The translations under genes and the position numbers were made by a program. Under the pieces are notes generated by a model that was not told where the DNA came from, searched no databases, and saw only the letters and a list, made by a program, of their open reading frames with translations. A stretch of 34,067 nucleotides of DNA from Thiotrichaceae bacterium UBA7357 (GTDB lineage Bacteria > Pseudomonadota > Gammaproteobacteria > Eutrophobiales > Eutrophobiaceae). The stretch spans positions 1 to 34,067 of the forward strand of contig DKOR01000012.1 in assembly GCA_002470825.1 (NCBI GenBank), in the 5' to 3' direction. Numbering within the stretch: position 1 is the stretch's first letter; every line of letters starts with the position of its first letter. Positions 1-8,911 of the stretch are shown here, piece after piece.

Positions 1-169
1 CACACCAAAAGGAAAGATTCTTTACGGTTTGGGAGTGGGGTTACTCATTTATATCATTAGGACTTGGGGCGGTTACCCTGATGGTGTTGCCTTCGCAATA
101 TTAATTATGAATGGACTCGTTCCCTTAATTGACTATTATACTCGACCCAAATATTTGGGAGAAAAATGA
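1..169 (+). CDS. rnfD: RnfD, C-terminal end (partial)
   Basis: The window opens inside this gene; an open frame from base 2 ends at the TGA at 167-169, giving the last 55 residues. The visible tail has a membrane stretch (GVGLLIYIIRTWGGYPDGVA) and ends DYYTRPKYLGEK, which matches the C-terminus of RnfD. RnfD is the integral membrane subunit of the Rnf ion-translocating ferredoxin:NAD oxidoreductase and carries covalently bound FMN in the part not seen here. The stop overlaps the rnfG start as ATGA, so the two are translationally coupled. Recognition rests on a short but characteristic tail. Confidence 0.88.
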   Translation, partial: TPKGKILYGLGVGLLIYIIRTWGGYPDGVAFAILIMNGLVPLIDYYTRPKYLGEK

Positions 170-795
170 ATTCAAAAACTAATTCATTTAAACAAAAAAA
201 TTTTGCGCAATTACCCTTACTCGTTACCAGTGTAATTTGCATTATAACTATTTTTGTTGTGCATGAATTCACCAAAGATAAAATCAATCTCAACAAACAA
301 AAAGCTAAACTAGCAATCATCACCAAAACATTGCCACTTGTATATGATAATGATGTATTCGCAGACAATATCAAAATCGATGTGCCTATTGAAATTAATC
401 ATACAGGTAGTATCGGCGTTTATAGAGCAAGGTTAAAGAATCAACCGGTTGCAATTAGTTTGATGCCAGTCACTACAAAAGGCTATAACGGTCGTATTAG
501 CCTAATTGTCGGAATAAGTTATGATGGCATATTAACTGGCGTGAACGTCCTGCAACATAGTGAAACAGAAGGCTTTGGCGACCAGATACATCAGAATAAA
601 ACAGATTGGTTACAAAACTTCAACAATATGACGATCTCAGTATTCGCTGAAAAAAAATGGACCATTAAAAAAAGTGGTAATGACTTGGATCAATTAAGCG
701 GGGCCACCATCACATCAAGAAGCATAATCGATGTGCTCCACAAAACACTAGAGTACTATCTACAAAATCGAGATAAATTTTATGAAAATAAATAA
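166..795 (+). CDS. rnfG: Rnf electron transport complex subunit RnfG
   Basis: This 209-residue protein has one N-terminal membrane helix (about residues 16-34) followed by a periplasmic FMN-binding domain. The signature is LSGATITSR at about 178-185; the Thr of SGAT (about Thr181) is the residue that in RnfG/NqrC carries FMN through a phosphoester bond. RnfG passes electrons within the Rnf complex in the cytoplasmic membrane, which couples ferredoxin/NADH electron transfer to ion movement. The start ATG overlaps the rnfD stop (ATGA) and is preceded by GGGAG inside rnfD. In the common order rnfABCDGE the next gene should be rnfE, but here a YhbY gene overlaps the end of rnfG. Length and motifs look intact. 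Confidence 0.93.
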   Translation: MNSKTNSFKQKNFAQLPLLVTSVICIITIFVVHEFTKDKINLNKQKAKLAIITKTLPLVYDNDVFADNIKIDVPIEINHTGSIGVYRARLKNQPVAISLMPVTTKGYNGRISLIVGISYDGILTGVNVLQHSETEGFGDQIHQNKTDWLQNFNNMTISVFAEKKWTIKKSGNDLDQLSGATITSRSIIDVLHKTLEYYLQNRDKFYENK

Positions 796-1078
796 CGCAC
801 AAAAGAAATTCTTACGTCAATCAGCACATCATTTAAAACCCGTTGTTTGGGTAGGCCAGCATGGTATTACCGAAGCGGTTATAAATGAAATTAAAGAGGT
901 GTTAGAACGTCATGAACTAGTCAAAGTGAAATGTCGTTTAGGTGAACGAAAGGAACGCGACATAGGAATAGTCAAGATATGCAAAGGCACGAATGCAGCA
1001 TTAGTTCAACGCATAGGTAACATAATTACGCTTTTTAAAAAAAATAGTGAAAAACCGGTTATAAAACTTCCAAATTAG
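782..1078 (+). CDS. yhbY: YhbY-family (CRM domain) RNA-binding protein
   Basis: A 98-residue protein made almost entirely of one CRM domain. The family features visible are an N-terminal LRQSAHHLKPVVWVGQHGIT, a basic middle VKVKCRLGERKERD, and a hydrophobic C-terminal strand ending LFKKNSEKPVIKLP. YhbY is a small ribosome-associated protein thought to act in assembly of the large subunit. The ATG at 782 lies inside rnfG and overlaps it by 14 nt, so it probably shares the Rnf transcript, although E. coli yhbY is near ftsH rather than rnf. No clear Shine-Dalgarno precedes it, consistent with coupling to rnfG translation. The 265 bp that follow up to the convergent dehydrogenase gene hold no gene or convincing terminator that I can see. 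Confidence 0.9.
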   Translation: MKINNAQKKFLRQSAHHLKPVVWVGQHGITEAVINEIKEVLERHELVKVKCRLGERKERDIGIVKICKGTNAALVQRIGNIITLFKKNSEKPVIKLPN

Positions 1079-1343
1079 CAACAGTAGTAAATTAAATTCA
1101 ATAGTCGATTGGTTTAACCAAATTTAGAATCTATCTCATGATTTTTTATAAAATAACACTGAAATGTATATTAGAGTTCAATCTCCCCCATATGGTAATT
1201 TAATAGGTTTCCTGTTTTTCGATTTCAAACAAGTTTTAAAACTCCTTCATCTTGATAATGATTAGATATTTCTTCAGGTATGCACTTATTATCGAACTTG
1301 ATTCTATATTCTGTATCACTGGTTACTAGAATTAATAGAAGAA

Positions 1344-2165
1344 CTAAACTCTAGCTAGGATCTTATCTAAAAGAAACTCCGGAAGGATACGTTTTAAAAC
1401 TGCAAATAAATAAGTAGGAAACGTCACAAGATAACGCGCCTTTGGATTATCACTTTCCAATGCATGAACTACGTGTTTCAATACTACTTCAGGGCCTAAT
1501 GAAAACGGTGCATTATATTTATTGCCACGTAATTCATTTTCTATTTTAGTATAGTCTTCTTTGAAATGGCTATGTTCTTTGTTAACTACTACTTGAAAAT
1601 TATTAAGTGCGTTATTTCTAAAATTACTAGTTATGGGACCAGGTTCGATTAAGCTAACATTTATACCGGTATTATTTAACTCATATCTCATGGCATCACT
1701 TATTGCCTCCAGCGCATACTTTGATGCGCAATACGACCCACGAAATTTCATTGTGATAAAACCTAGAACCGAACTGATTTGAATAATACGACCTGAGTTT
1801 TGTTTGCGCATTACAGGTATAAGTAAGTTGGTTAATTTCTGCGTACCAAAGATATTAATTTCAAATTGATCACGTAAAGCCATGATAGGAATGTCTTCCA
1901 TAGCGCCGATCAGACCATAAGCAGCATTGTTTATAAGTCCGTAAAGTTGATCATTTGTTTTGCTTAAAAGTGTTAGAACAGCCGCTTGGATCGATTCAGT
2001 ATCGGCAAGATCGAGCATAATAACTTCGAAGTCTGCCTTACTTAATGCATCGATATCTTCTTGTTTTCTTGCGGTAACGAAAACATTAAATCCACGTTCT
2101 TTTAATCCATCAGCTATGCAACGTCCAATACCTGATGAGCAACCCGTAACGAGAACATGTTTCAT
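1344..2165 (-). CDS. short-chain dehydrogenase/reductase (YbbO-like)
   Basis: A classical SDR of 273 residues. It has the N-terminal nucleotide motif TGCSSGIG (about 7-14), NNAAYG (about 88-93), a catalytic Ser in ISSVLGF and the YCASK catalytic Tyr/Lys pair. The EPGPITSNF stretch near residue 175 and overall length resemble E. coli YbbO and related aldehyde or retinol-type reductases, but the substrate cannot be read from sequence. TARK after the second strand suggests preference for NADP(H). Its ATG overlaps the TGA of the upstream RND permease gene (ATGA), so it is the third gene of the adaptor-permease-dehydrogenase operon. The role in that operon is unknown; reductive detoxification alongside efflux is only a guess. 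Confidence 0.85.
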   Translation of the reverse strand: MKHVLVTGCSSGIGRCIADGLKERGFNVFVTARKQEDIDALSKADFEVIMLDLADTESIQAAVLTLLSKTNDQLYGLINNAAYGLIGAMEDIPIMALRDQFEINIFGTQKLTNLLIPVMRKQNSGRIIQISSVLGFITMKFRGSYCASKYALEAISDAMRYELNNTGINVSLIEPGPITSNFRNNALNNFQVVVNKEHSHFKEDYTKIENELRGNKYNAPFSLGPEVVLKHVVHALESDNPKARYLVTFPTYLFAVLKRILPEFLLDKILARV

Positions 2166-5100
2166 ATAACAAGATCATCGCCTGCAACTTTATGCTTCTT
2201 TTTAAGTAATCGATTACGCATATCATCTGCAATCAAATAGAAACATGGTAAGGTTAAAAGTATTAATACCGTGGCAAATAACAACCCAAAACCTAGGCTT
2301 ACCGCCATGGGAGAGAGGAATGCCGTTTGCCCAGTTGCAAAAAAAATTAATGGAGAAACACCCAAAAAGGTAGTGATGGTAGTTAGAATTATAGGTCTAG
2401 CACGAACCTTGCCTGCCTCAACGACAGCGGTAATCCTATCATTTCCTTCACTTCTAAGTCTCTTAATAAAATCTACCATAATAAGAGAATCGTTAACAAT
2501 GATCCCCGATAATGCCAACATACCAACAGCTGATAGAAATTGTATATTGTATCCAAACACAGCATGACCAATCACCACGCCAATAAATCCAAAGGGAATA
2601 GCAAACATAACAACCAGAGGATCGATCAATGATTTAAAAAGTGCCGTCAACATAAAGAAAATAAACGCAAGCGCTATAATTAATGCTTGATTCATCCCTT
2701 TGAATGAATCAGCAGCTTTTTTCTTTTCACCTAAAAATAATAATGAATAAAGATCATTATCTTTTGCTTCGCCAAAGACATCGTTAATTTGTGTTGTTAC
2801 TACACTAGGCGTCGTGATCGACATATCAACATCAGCGGTAATCTTAGCCATGCGTTGTGCATCACGACGTCGGATTTGATTTAAACCACGACCAATAGTG
2901 ATATCGGCCACATCGCTTAGATAGACTGTTTGACCTGTTGAAAGTATAATTGGTAGGCTACTTAAACTCGTCGATTGTTCTCTCATTGATTCTGGATAGA
3001 TAACACGTACAGGCAAACGTTTTTCTTTCCAGGTAACATGAACAACTTCATTGCCAAGATAACCACCGCGAACAGCTCTAGCTAATTCATTTTGTGTTAA
3101 ACCCATCCGTTTGCCACGTTCATTCATTTGATATTTATACTCCAATTTGCCCGGTTCTTGATCATGCACCACATCATTTACACCGGGCATACGTTTCATA
3201 TAATCACTTATTTCAATGGCTGTTTTATGTAATATGTCAAGATCAGCACTAACGATACCCAGTTCGATATCATCTCCTGCTGGCCCAGCATTTGGTTTCA
3301 AAATACTCAAGCGCTCCACACCAGAAGCTTGTAATAGATCTTTTCTGATTACATTGATAATTTCATCTGCAGTTCGAGTGCGTTTACCGCCCGTATTAAA
3401 ATCAAAACTGACTATGGGTGTGACCCATTCTTCAATAAAACTAGCTGGTGCAGATTTTTGTAAGTCAACCACAAACTGCAAGACATTACTTCCTGTTTTA
3501 CTTCGATTAGGGTCGACCACACTAACACCAACATTAGTTAATAAAGTGAGCAACTCATCTTTTGTCATAAGCTTATTTATTCTATTTTCTAGCTGAACTG
3601 CCAATTCAAGAGTATCCTCAAGGCTGTAAGTGTTGGGTGCTTCTATATTGACAAAGAATTGGCCTATTTCCACATCACCGAATAACTGAAAAGGCAACCT
3701 TGTATTCGCATATGTAAGACTAATAGCCAAGACACCAACACTCAATGCTGCAACAAAATAACGATTCATTGCCGCCCAATATAATAATCGAGCATATCTA
3801 TTTAAAATATGAAACCAATTAAATCGTGGTTCCTTTTGTTCAAATTTTAAAATATGTCCTGCATGCGAAGGTAAAACGACAAATGCTTCCAGGAGTGAGC
3901 CAACTAGTGCGCAGCAAACAACAACCGGAATTACTTTTATAAACGCTCCTAATGTTCCTCCAATAGCAAACATAGGCAAGAATGCAGCTATAGTTGTTAA
4001 TGTTGAGACAACCACGGGCCAGAAGACTTGTTTTGCACCCAATGAAGAGGCTTCCATTGGAGACATCCCTGCTTCTATATGCCGATATATATTCTCAGTA
4101 ACAATGATTGCATCATCTACAATCATTCCCAAGACAATTAAGAACGCAAACAATGAAACCATATTGATCGTGTAATCAAAATAATAAAGTAAAATGACTG
4201 CGAAGAGAAAGGATACTGGTATTCCAAAAGCGGTAATTGCCGCTATACGAAAATTTAATAATAAGTATAAAGAAATAAGAACCAGCATCAAACCGATCAA
4301 GCCTGATGATTTCACCAGATCTAAACGCGTTTTCACATAAATAGACGAATCAGTATGATATCCAGCATTAATACTTTCAGGAAGTTCCTCACTCAGTTCA
4401 CTAGCTAGTGCTCTTATTTGTTCTGAAATACGTATCGTTGACGCCTCAGCTGTTTTGGTTACTGTTAAGTTAACAGACGGTTTTCCATTAAATCGGGCGT
4501 ACGTTTTTGCCTCCTCAAATCGACGAACAACTTTAGCAACTTGACCCAATTTTAGTTCACCACCATTTTCATTGGTCCGTAATACTATCTGTTCAATATC
4601 CTCCGGTTCGGGTCTAACGCCCTTTCCTCTCAATCGTACATCCCCTTCGTTTGATTTTATTGAGCCTCCTGGTTGATCAACTAGGTTATTCCGAAGTGCA
4701 TCATAAATTTGTCCCAAGGGGATATTAAGTGCTGACAATTCATGCGGATTAATCTCAACCCAAATCTCCCAATCACGCTTACCTGTCATACTAACGCTGG
4801 CGACACCATCAATCTTCTGCATTTTTCTGCGAACTTTTCCTGAGTACTCATACAAATCAGCTTTAGAAAGATCGCCAAAAAGTGTGAGTGTTATAACCGG
4901 AAAGCGTGTGCGTATGCGTTTTAATTCTGACTCTTCAACTGACTCAGGCAAATCATTTACTCGATCTATTAATGTCCTAGTATTACGCATAAAATCATCA
5001 ACATTTGTACCTGATTTTAATTTTATATAAATACTTGAGAGACCTTCCATACTAGTAGAATGAATGTTCTCGATATCCTGACTATCTTCGAATTCTTCCT

Positions 5101-5302
5101 CGATAGGCAAAGTTACTTGTTGTTCTACTTCTGCTGGCGAGGCACCTTCATATATAGTTTGTATACTTATCAAATCTAGATCAACAACTGGAAATATTTC
5201 CTGTGGTAAACCACGCCAGGCAAAAACACCTATTATTAAAATAATGAAAAGGCTTAAATTAATTAATAATGGATTTTTTAGTGAAAAATGTATAAACGTC
5301 AT
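2162..5302 (-). CDS. RND efflux transporter permease subunit
   Basis: A full-length inner-membrane RND pump of 1046 residues. It starts with a TM helix (about 12-30) and PQEIFPVVD, and has the large periplasmic porter loops and the TM4 segment GMIVDDAIIVTENIYRHIE, which keeps the paired acidic residues of the proton relay (AcrB Asp407/Asp408). A second helix cluster near 870-1025 completes the 12-TM plan. In TM10 the sequence reads SGIIVNDSLIMVDF; by eye an Asn falls where AcrB has the relay Lys940, as in several non-AcrB branches of the HAE family. It works with the adaptor encoded just upstream (30 bp gap); no outer-membrane TolC partner is next to it. Drug or solute specificity cannot be deduced. 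A good Shine-Dalgarno is not evident. Confidence 0.93.
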   Translation of the reverse strand: MTFIHFSLKNPLLINLSLFIILIIGVFAWRGLPQEIFPVVDLDLISIQTIYEGASPAEVEQQVTLPIEEEFEDSQDIENIHSTSMEGLSSIYIKLKSGTNVDDFMRNTRTLIDRVNDLPESVEESELKRIRTRFPVITLTLFGDLSKADLYEYSGKVRRKMQKIDGVASVSMTGKRDWEIWVEINPHELSALNIPLGQIYDALRNNLVDQPGGSIKSNEGDVRLRGKGVRPEPEDIEQIVLRTNENGGELKLGQVAKVVRRFEEAKTYARFNGKPSVNLTVTKTAEASTIRISEQIRALASELSEELPESINAGYHTDSSIYVKTRLDLVKSSGLIGLMLVLISLYLLLNFRIAAITAFGIPVSFLFAVILLYYFDYTINMVSLFAFLIVLGMIVDDAIIVTENIYRHIEAGMSPMEASSLGAKQVFWPVVVSTLTTIAAFLPMFAIGGTLGAFIKVIPVVVCCALVGSLLEAFVVLPSHAGHILKFEQKEPRFNWFHILNRYARLLYWAAMNRYFVAALSVGVLAISLTYANTRLPFQLFGDVEIGQFFVNIEAPNTYSLEDTLELAVQLENRINKLMTKDELLTLLTNVGVSVVDPNRSKTGSNVLQFVVDLQKSAPASFIEEWVTPIVSFDFNTGGKRTRTADEIINVIRKDLLQASGVERLSILKPNAGPAGDDIELGIVSADLDILHKTAIEISDYMKRMPGVNDVVHDQEPGKLEYKYQMNERGKRMGLTQNELARAVRGGYLGNEVVHVTWKEKRLPVRVIYPESMREQSTSLSSLPIILSTGQTVYLSDVADITIGRGLNQIRRRDAQRMAKITADVDMSITTPSVVTTQINDVFGEAKDNDLYSLLFLGEKKKAADSFKGMNQALIIALAFIFFMLTALFKSLIDPLVVMFAIPFGFIGVVIGHAVFGYNIQFLSAVGMLALSGIIVNDSLIMVDFIKRLRSEGNDRITAVVEAGKVRARPIILTTITTFLGVSPLIFFATGQTAFLSPMAVSLGFGLLFATVLILLTLPCFYLIADDMRNRLLKKKHKVAGDDLVI

Positions 5303-5332
5303 AATTAAATATTAAACTAAATTAATTAGCAT

Positions 5333-6469
5333 TTAAGGGATGATAATGACTTGTCCATCAGTCAGACTAGAAACATCTTTGCTAATTATGGTACTACCAG
5401 ACTCAATTCCACTGATGATTTGAATATCCTTATACCGCTCAATCAACTTAACTGTTTTTTTAACAACGCGGTCATTGATAACTTCAAAAGCATAAGACTG
5501 ACCATCTTCATACAAAATTGCACTAATAGGGATGACATTAGCAGCTTCATAAAAAACCCCTGGCAATTTTGCTACGGCTAATTGTCCTGAAAACAGACCA
5601 TCTGACGGTAGTCGTATTTTTAATGTGTGAGTGTTTGTTTCAGCATCAGGAGCGACTGATAGTGCGATTATCTCACCTGTTCTCTCATCACTATTGGTAA
5701 CTACTTGTATCTCTTGTCCCAACTGTAATTGCACTGCAGATATCATTGTTATTTCAAGACTCAAATCAAGTTTATCAACTTGGACAATCTCAAGTGCGGG
5801 TTCACCCGGTGAAACATAATCACCTACTTCAACGTAAATGACATTAACTGTGCCGTCAAATGGAGACATTAATTGAGCACGTTTAAGATTTCGCTCTGCT
5901 TTATTAAGTCGAACCTGTTCTATCATCAAACGATTTCGGGCTGAACTCATACTATGCTCGAGACGTGTTTCTTCTGCTTGTTGTCGATATAATATTTGTA
6001 ATGTCTGGTCATAATTGGATTTTGATGCAAGAGAATCTCGACCTAGTTGTTTAATCCTGAGAACTTCCTGTTCTTGCAATTTCCTTTCTTTTCGCATCAA
6101 TTCTAATAATTGAGAATCTCGTTCGATTGCAGCGTCTTCTGTCTTCAAAGTAGCTACCGATTCTTCTACTGCATCACTGAAATCACCCGAATCTATGCTG
6201 AGCAATTTGCTATTTCCTATAACATATTGGCCTACTTCAACGAAACGTCGGTCTATTTGCCCAGAAACCTGGAAATGAAGACGTGCTTTTTTAGCAGGTT
6301 GAAATTTTCCGATAACTTCTGTGATAGGCTGAACATCTATTTTCTCTACAATACTAATATTTACCGTTGGCGGGGGTAATTTTTGGAGTTCAGCATGCGT
6401 ATCAGGTCTCGTCAAGAGCAAGGCCGTTATTATCAGTATTGAAACTGTGCTTATAAAAAGTATTCTCAT
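5333..6469 (-). CDS. RND efflux periplasmic adaptor subunit (membrane fusion protein)
   Basis: A 378-residue adaptor with an N-terminal hydrophobic anchor or signal (about residues 2-20), a beta/lipoyl-like half (QPAKKARLHFQVSGQIDRRF), a long coiled-coil hairpin (about 80-190, rich in Glu, Arg, Leu and Gln), the second lipoyl half (MSPFDGTVNVIYVEVGDYVS) and a C-terminal beta-barrel/membrane-proximal region. Such proteins link an RND pump in the inner membrane with an outer-membrane channel. There is no lipobox Cys in the N-terminus, so anchoring is by the uncleaved helix or it is secreted. It is the first gene of a minus-strand operon with the permease and the dehydrogenase. It is divergent from lptD across about 156 bp. 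Confidence 0.92.
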   Translation of the reverse strand: MRILFISTVSILIITALLLTRPDTHAELQKLPPPTVNISIVEKIDVQPITEVIGKFQPAKKARLHFQVSGQIDRRFVEVGQYVIGNSKLLSIDSGDFSDAVEESVATLKTEDAAIERDSQLLELMRKERKLQEQEVLRIKQLGRDSLASKSNYDQTLQILYRQQAEETRLEHSMSSARNRLMIEQVRLNKAERNLKRAQLMSPFDGTVNVIYVEVGDYVSPGEPALEIVQVDKLDLSLEITMISAVQLQLGQEIQVVTNSDERTGEIIALSVAPDAETNTHTLKIRLPSDGLFSGQLAVAKLPGVFYEAANVIPISAILYEDGQSYAFEVINDRVVKKTVKLIERYKDIQIISGIESGSTIISKDVSSLTDGQVIIIP

Positions 6470-6625
6470 AAGATTAATTTTGTATTGAGCTACTTAATTT
6501 TAACCAAAAATTGCTATATTTAAGTGTATGACAATGATTTTGAATAAAGATTTGATGATAAAACTATTGTATGCGATTTTAGACACTATAAACTAGACAT
6601 ACAATTATAAATCAACGGAAGAGTA

Positions 6626-8911
6626 ATGAGGTTTATACTGAAAAGATTTATCGTATCAATGAGTATCTGTCTGCTATGGCTTGGGTTGACGTCGGTCGCA
6701 TTTACTGAAGTACTAGGCGAGTACACTAGTTTGGTATGTCCAACATCTCTGGGCATTCCTGAAAGACCCTATGTTGATGCTGATTTAGCAGAAGATGATA
6801 CTCATATGACCGCTGATGAGGCTGAGATTATAGAAGATGGAATCTCGACATTGTCCGGTAACGCGGCTATAACTCGAAACGATCAACAAGTAACCGCTGG
6901 AACAATCAAATATAATCAACCACAAGACACCTCTGATTTGAGTGATAACGTCAATTACTGGGATACCGAACTTTACTTACGTAGTGACGACGCTTTTTTA
7001 CAACATGATAATGGAATCGGTGAATTTTCTTACACTGACTATATTCTTAAAGATAGTCGTGGTCGAGGGACTGCAGAGAAATTAGTTCTAGATATTGGTA
7101 CACGAACGGATATGGATCGATTAGATTTTACGACTTGCGAACCCGAAGATCGCTTTTGGAGCTTTACTGCGAGCAGCCTTTCTCTAGACCATGAAAACAA
7201 CAATGGGAAAGCACGAAATGTTGTCCTAAGAATAAAAGATGTCCCAGTCTTTTACACCCCATACATGTCTTTTCCGCTCAGTAAAGAGCGTAAAACTGGG
7301 TTTCTGACTCCGAGTTATGGGACTACAAATAAGAATGGGTTTGAGGCTCTAACTCCTTATTATTGGAACATCAAACCCAATATGGATGCAACAATCACAC
7401 CTCGATTGTTAACGAATAATGGCATTATGGCCATGGGTGAATTTCGCTACTTATATAGTCGTGGTAGCGGTTCAATAAATGCTGAGTATTTACCCAGTGA
7501 CAATAGAAGAAGCGACAAACATCGAAATTTCATTGATCTAGAGCTTAGTCAAAAATTTGCAAACACCGGTGATTTATTTGCTACCTACAGCAGAGTATCC
7601 GACAAGTTTTATCATGAAGATTTTGGCAGCCAATTAAGTGCTACGAGTACCTCATTTTTAGAGCAACGAGCTGATGTCGCATACTCTGGAAATAATTGGA
7701 ATTTATTAGCACGAGTCCAAAATTTTCAGACTGTAAATCGTAGTATTCCAACTTCTTCTAGACCTTATAAGCGGTTGCCACAAATAAAATTTAACTATAA
7801 CACCCCTAAAAAAAATAACAAACTCAACTATGGTCTGTCAAGTGAAGCTGTTTACTTCGATAAAGGAGATAATATTGTTACAACTAATGGTATCCAATCT
7901 AATACTAATGTGAACGGTCTCCGTCTCAATCTGGATCCTCATATTAGTTTCCCAATGTCTAGTGTTGCAACATTTTTAGAACCTAAATTACGATTGCGTT
8001 TTACACAGTATGCACTAGAAAAAAATGCATTATTTAATTCAAGTCCTAATCGTATATTACCTATATTTAGCTTAAACAGCGGTATCTTTCTGGAAAGGGA
8101 AACTAATCTTTTCAACACCGATTACGTTCACACATTTGAGCCACGTTTATACTATTTATTTGTTCCTCATGATGATCAAACTGACTTGCCAGTTTTTGAT
8201 ACTGGTCAATATACTATTTCGTTTGCTTCTCTATTTTATGAAGATCGTTTTAGTAATGCCGATCGTGTGGGAGATGCTAATCAGCTGACATTAGCTGTTA
8301 CCTCTAGATTGATTACAGAATATGGCCGAGAAATAGGGGATGTAAGCCTCGGTCAAACTATATATTTTCGTGATAGAAAAGTGACTCTTCCTGGAAGTTC
8401 AGCAAGGGATGAAGCTACCTCATCTTTCATTGCTGCATTTAATACTAGTATCATTAAAAATACGCATGTTAGTGGAAATTTTCAATGGAATCCAAATGTA
8501 TCAAATAGCACAGAAAAAATCACCTTTCAGACTACTTACAACCCTAGACCAGGAAAAATATTGAATCTATCCTATCGCAATGTTCGAAATAATGAAGTCA
8601 ATATCATAGGCACTAATATCGAGCAAAGCGATATATCATTTCATTGGCCATTCCAACAAAACTGGAGTTTTGTTGGTCGTTGGAATCATTCAATCCGTGA
8701 GGGACGATCATTAGAGTTATTTGGTGGAATTGAATATGAAAGTTGTTGCTGGGCCGTCAAAGGTGTTGCACGTAGATTTTTATCCAACGTACGCGGTGAA
8801 TACGATACCGGCATTTTCTTCCAAATGGAACTTAAAGGACTAGCAGGAATCGGTAAAAAGACAGCAGACTTCTTGAGACAAAATATTCCTGGTTATCAGA
8901 GTGAATTTTAA
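6626..8911 (+). CDS. lptD: LPS-assembly outer membrane protein LptD
   Basis: LptD forms the outer-membrane barrel that, plugged by the lipoprotein LptE, inserts lipopolysaccharide into the outer leaflet. The 761-residue product has a signal peptide (about 1-27), an OstA/LptA-like jellyroll (about 55-180; the region starting ADEAEIIEDG) and a long C-terminal barrel ending in Phe. The four cysteines needed for the interdomain disulfides of E. coli LptD are all matched: Cys38, Cys171 (TTCEPED) and the adjacent Cys707/Cys708 (ESCCW). The start ATG follows GGAAGAG at a normal distance. It is the first gene of lptD-surA-pdxA-rsmA and overlaps surA by 11 nt. No sigma-E type promoter was recognised in the divergent region 6470-6625. 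Confidence 0.96.
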   Translation: MRFILKRFIVSMSICLLWLGLTSVAFTEVLGEYTSLVCPTSLGIPERPYVDADLAEDDTHMTADEAEIIEDGISTLSGNAAITRNDQQVTAGTIKYNQPQDTSDLSDNVNYWDTELYLRSDDAFLQHDNGIGEFSYTDYILKDSRGRGTAEKLVLDIGTRTDMDRLDFTTCEPEDRFWSFTASSLSLDHENNNGKARNVVLRIKDVPVFYTPYMSFPLSKERKTGFLTPSYGTTNKNGFEALTPYYWNIKPNMDATITPRLLTNNGIMAMGEFRYLYSRGSGSINAEYLPSDNRRSDKHRNFIDLELSQKFANTGDLFATYSRVSDKFYHEDFGSQLSATSTSFLEQRADVAYSGNNWNLLARVQNFQTVNRSIPTSSRPYKRLPQIKFNYNTPKKNNKLNYGLSSEAVYFDKGDNIVTTNGIQSNTNVNGLRLNLDPHISFPMSSVATFLEPKLRLRFTQYALEKNALFNSSPNRILPIFSLNSGIFLERETNLFNTDYVHTFEPRLYYLFVPHDDQTDLPVFDTGQYTISFASLFYEDRFSNADRVGDANQLTLAVTSRLITEYGREIGDVSLGQTIYFRDRKVTLPGSSARDEATSSFIAAFNTSIIKNTHVSGNFQWNPNVSNSTEKITFQTTYNPRPGKILNLSYRNVRNNEVNIIGTNIEQSDISFHWPFQQNWSFVGRWNHSIREGRSLELFGGIEYESCCWAVKGVARRFLSNVRGEYDTGIFFQMELKGLAGIGKKTADFLRQNIPGYQSEF

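Noticed and set aside
1109..1121. TTGGTT-T-AACCAA palindrome after yhbY as a terminator
   Set aside because: The one-base loop cannot form a hairpin of that length and no T-run follows.
2271..2567. Plus-strand open frames inside the RND permease gene and the SDR gene (also 1960-2169 and 3216-3596)
   Set aside because: They are antisense to genes with intact family motifs and encode low-complexity, family-less peptides.
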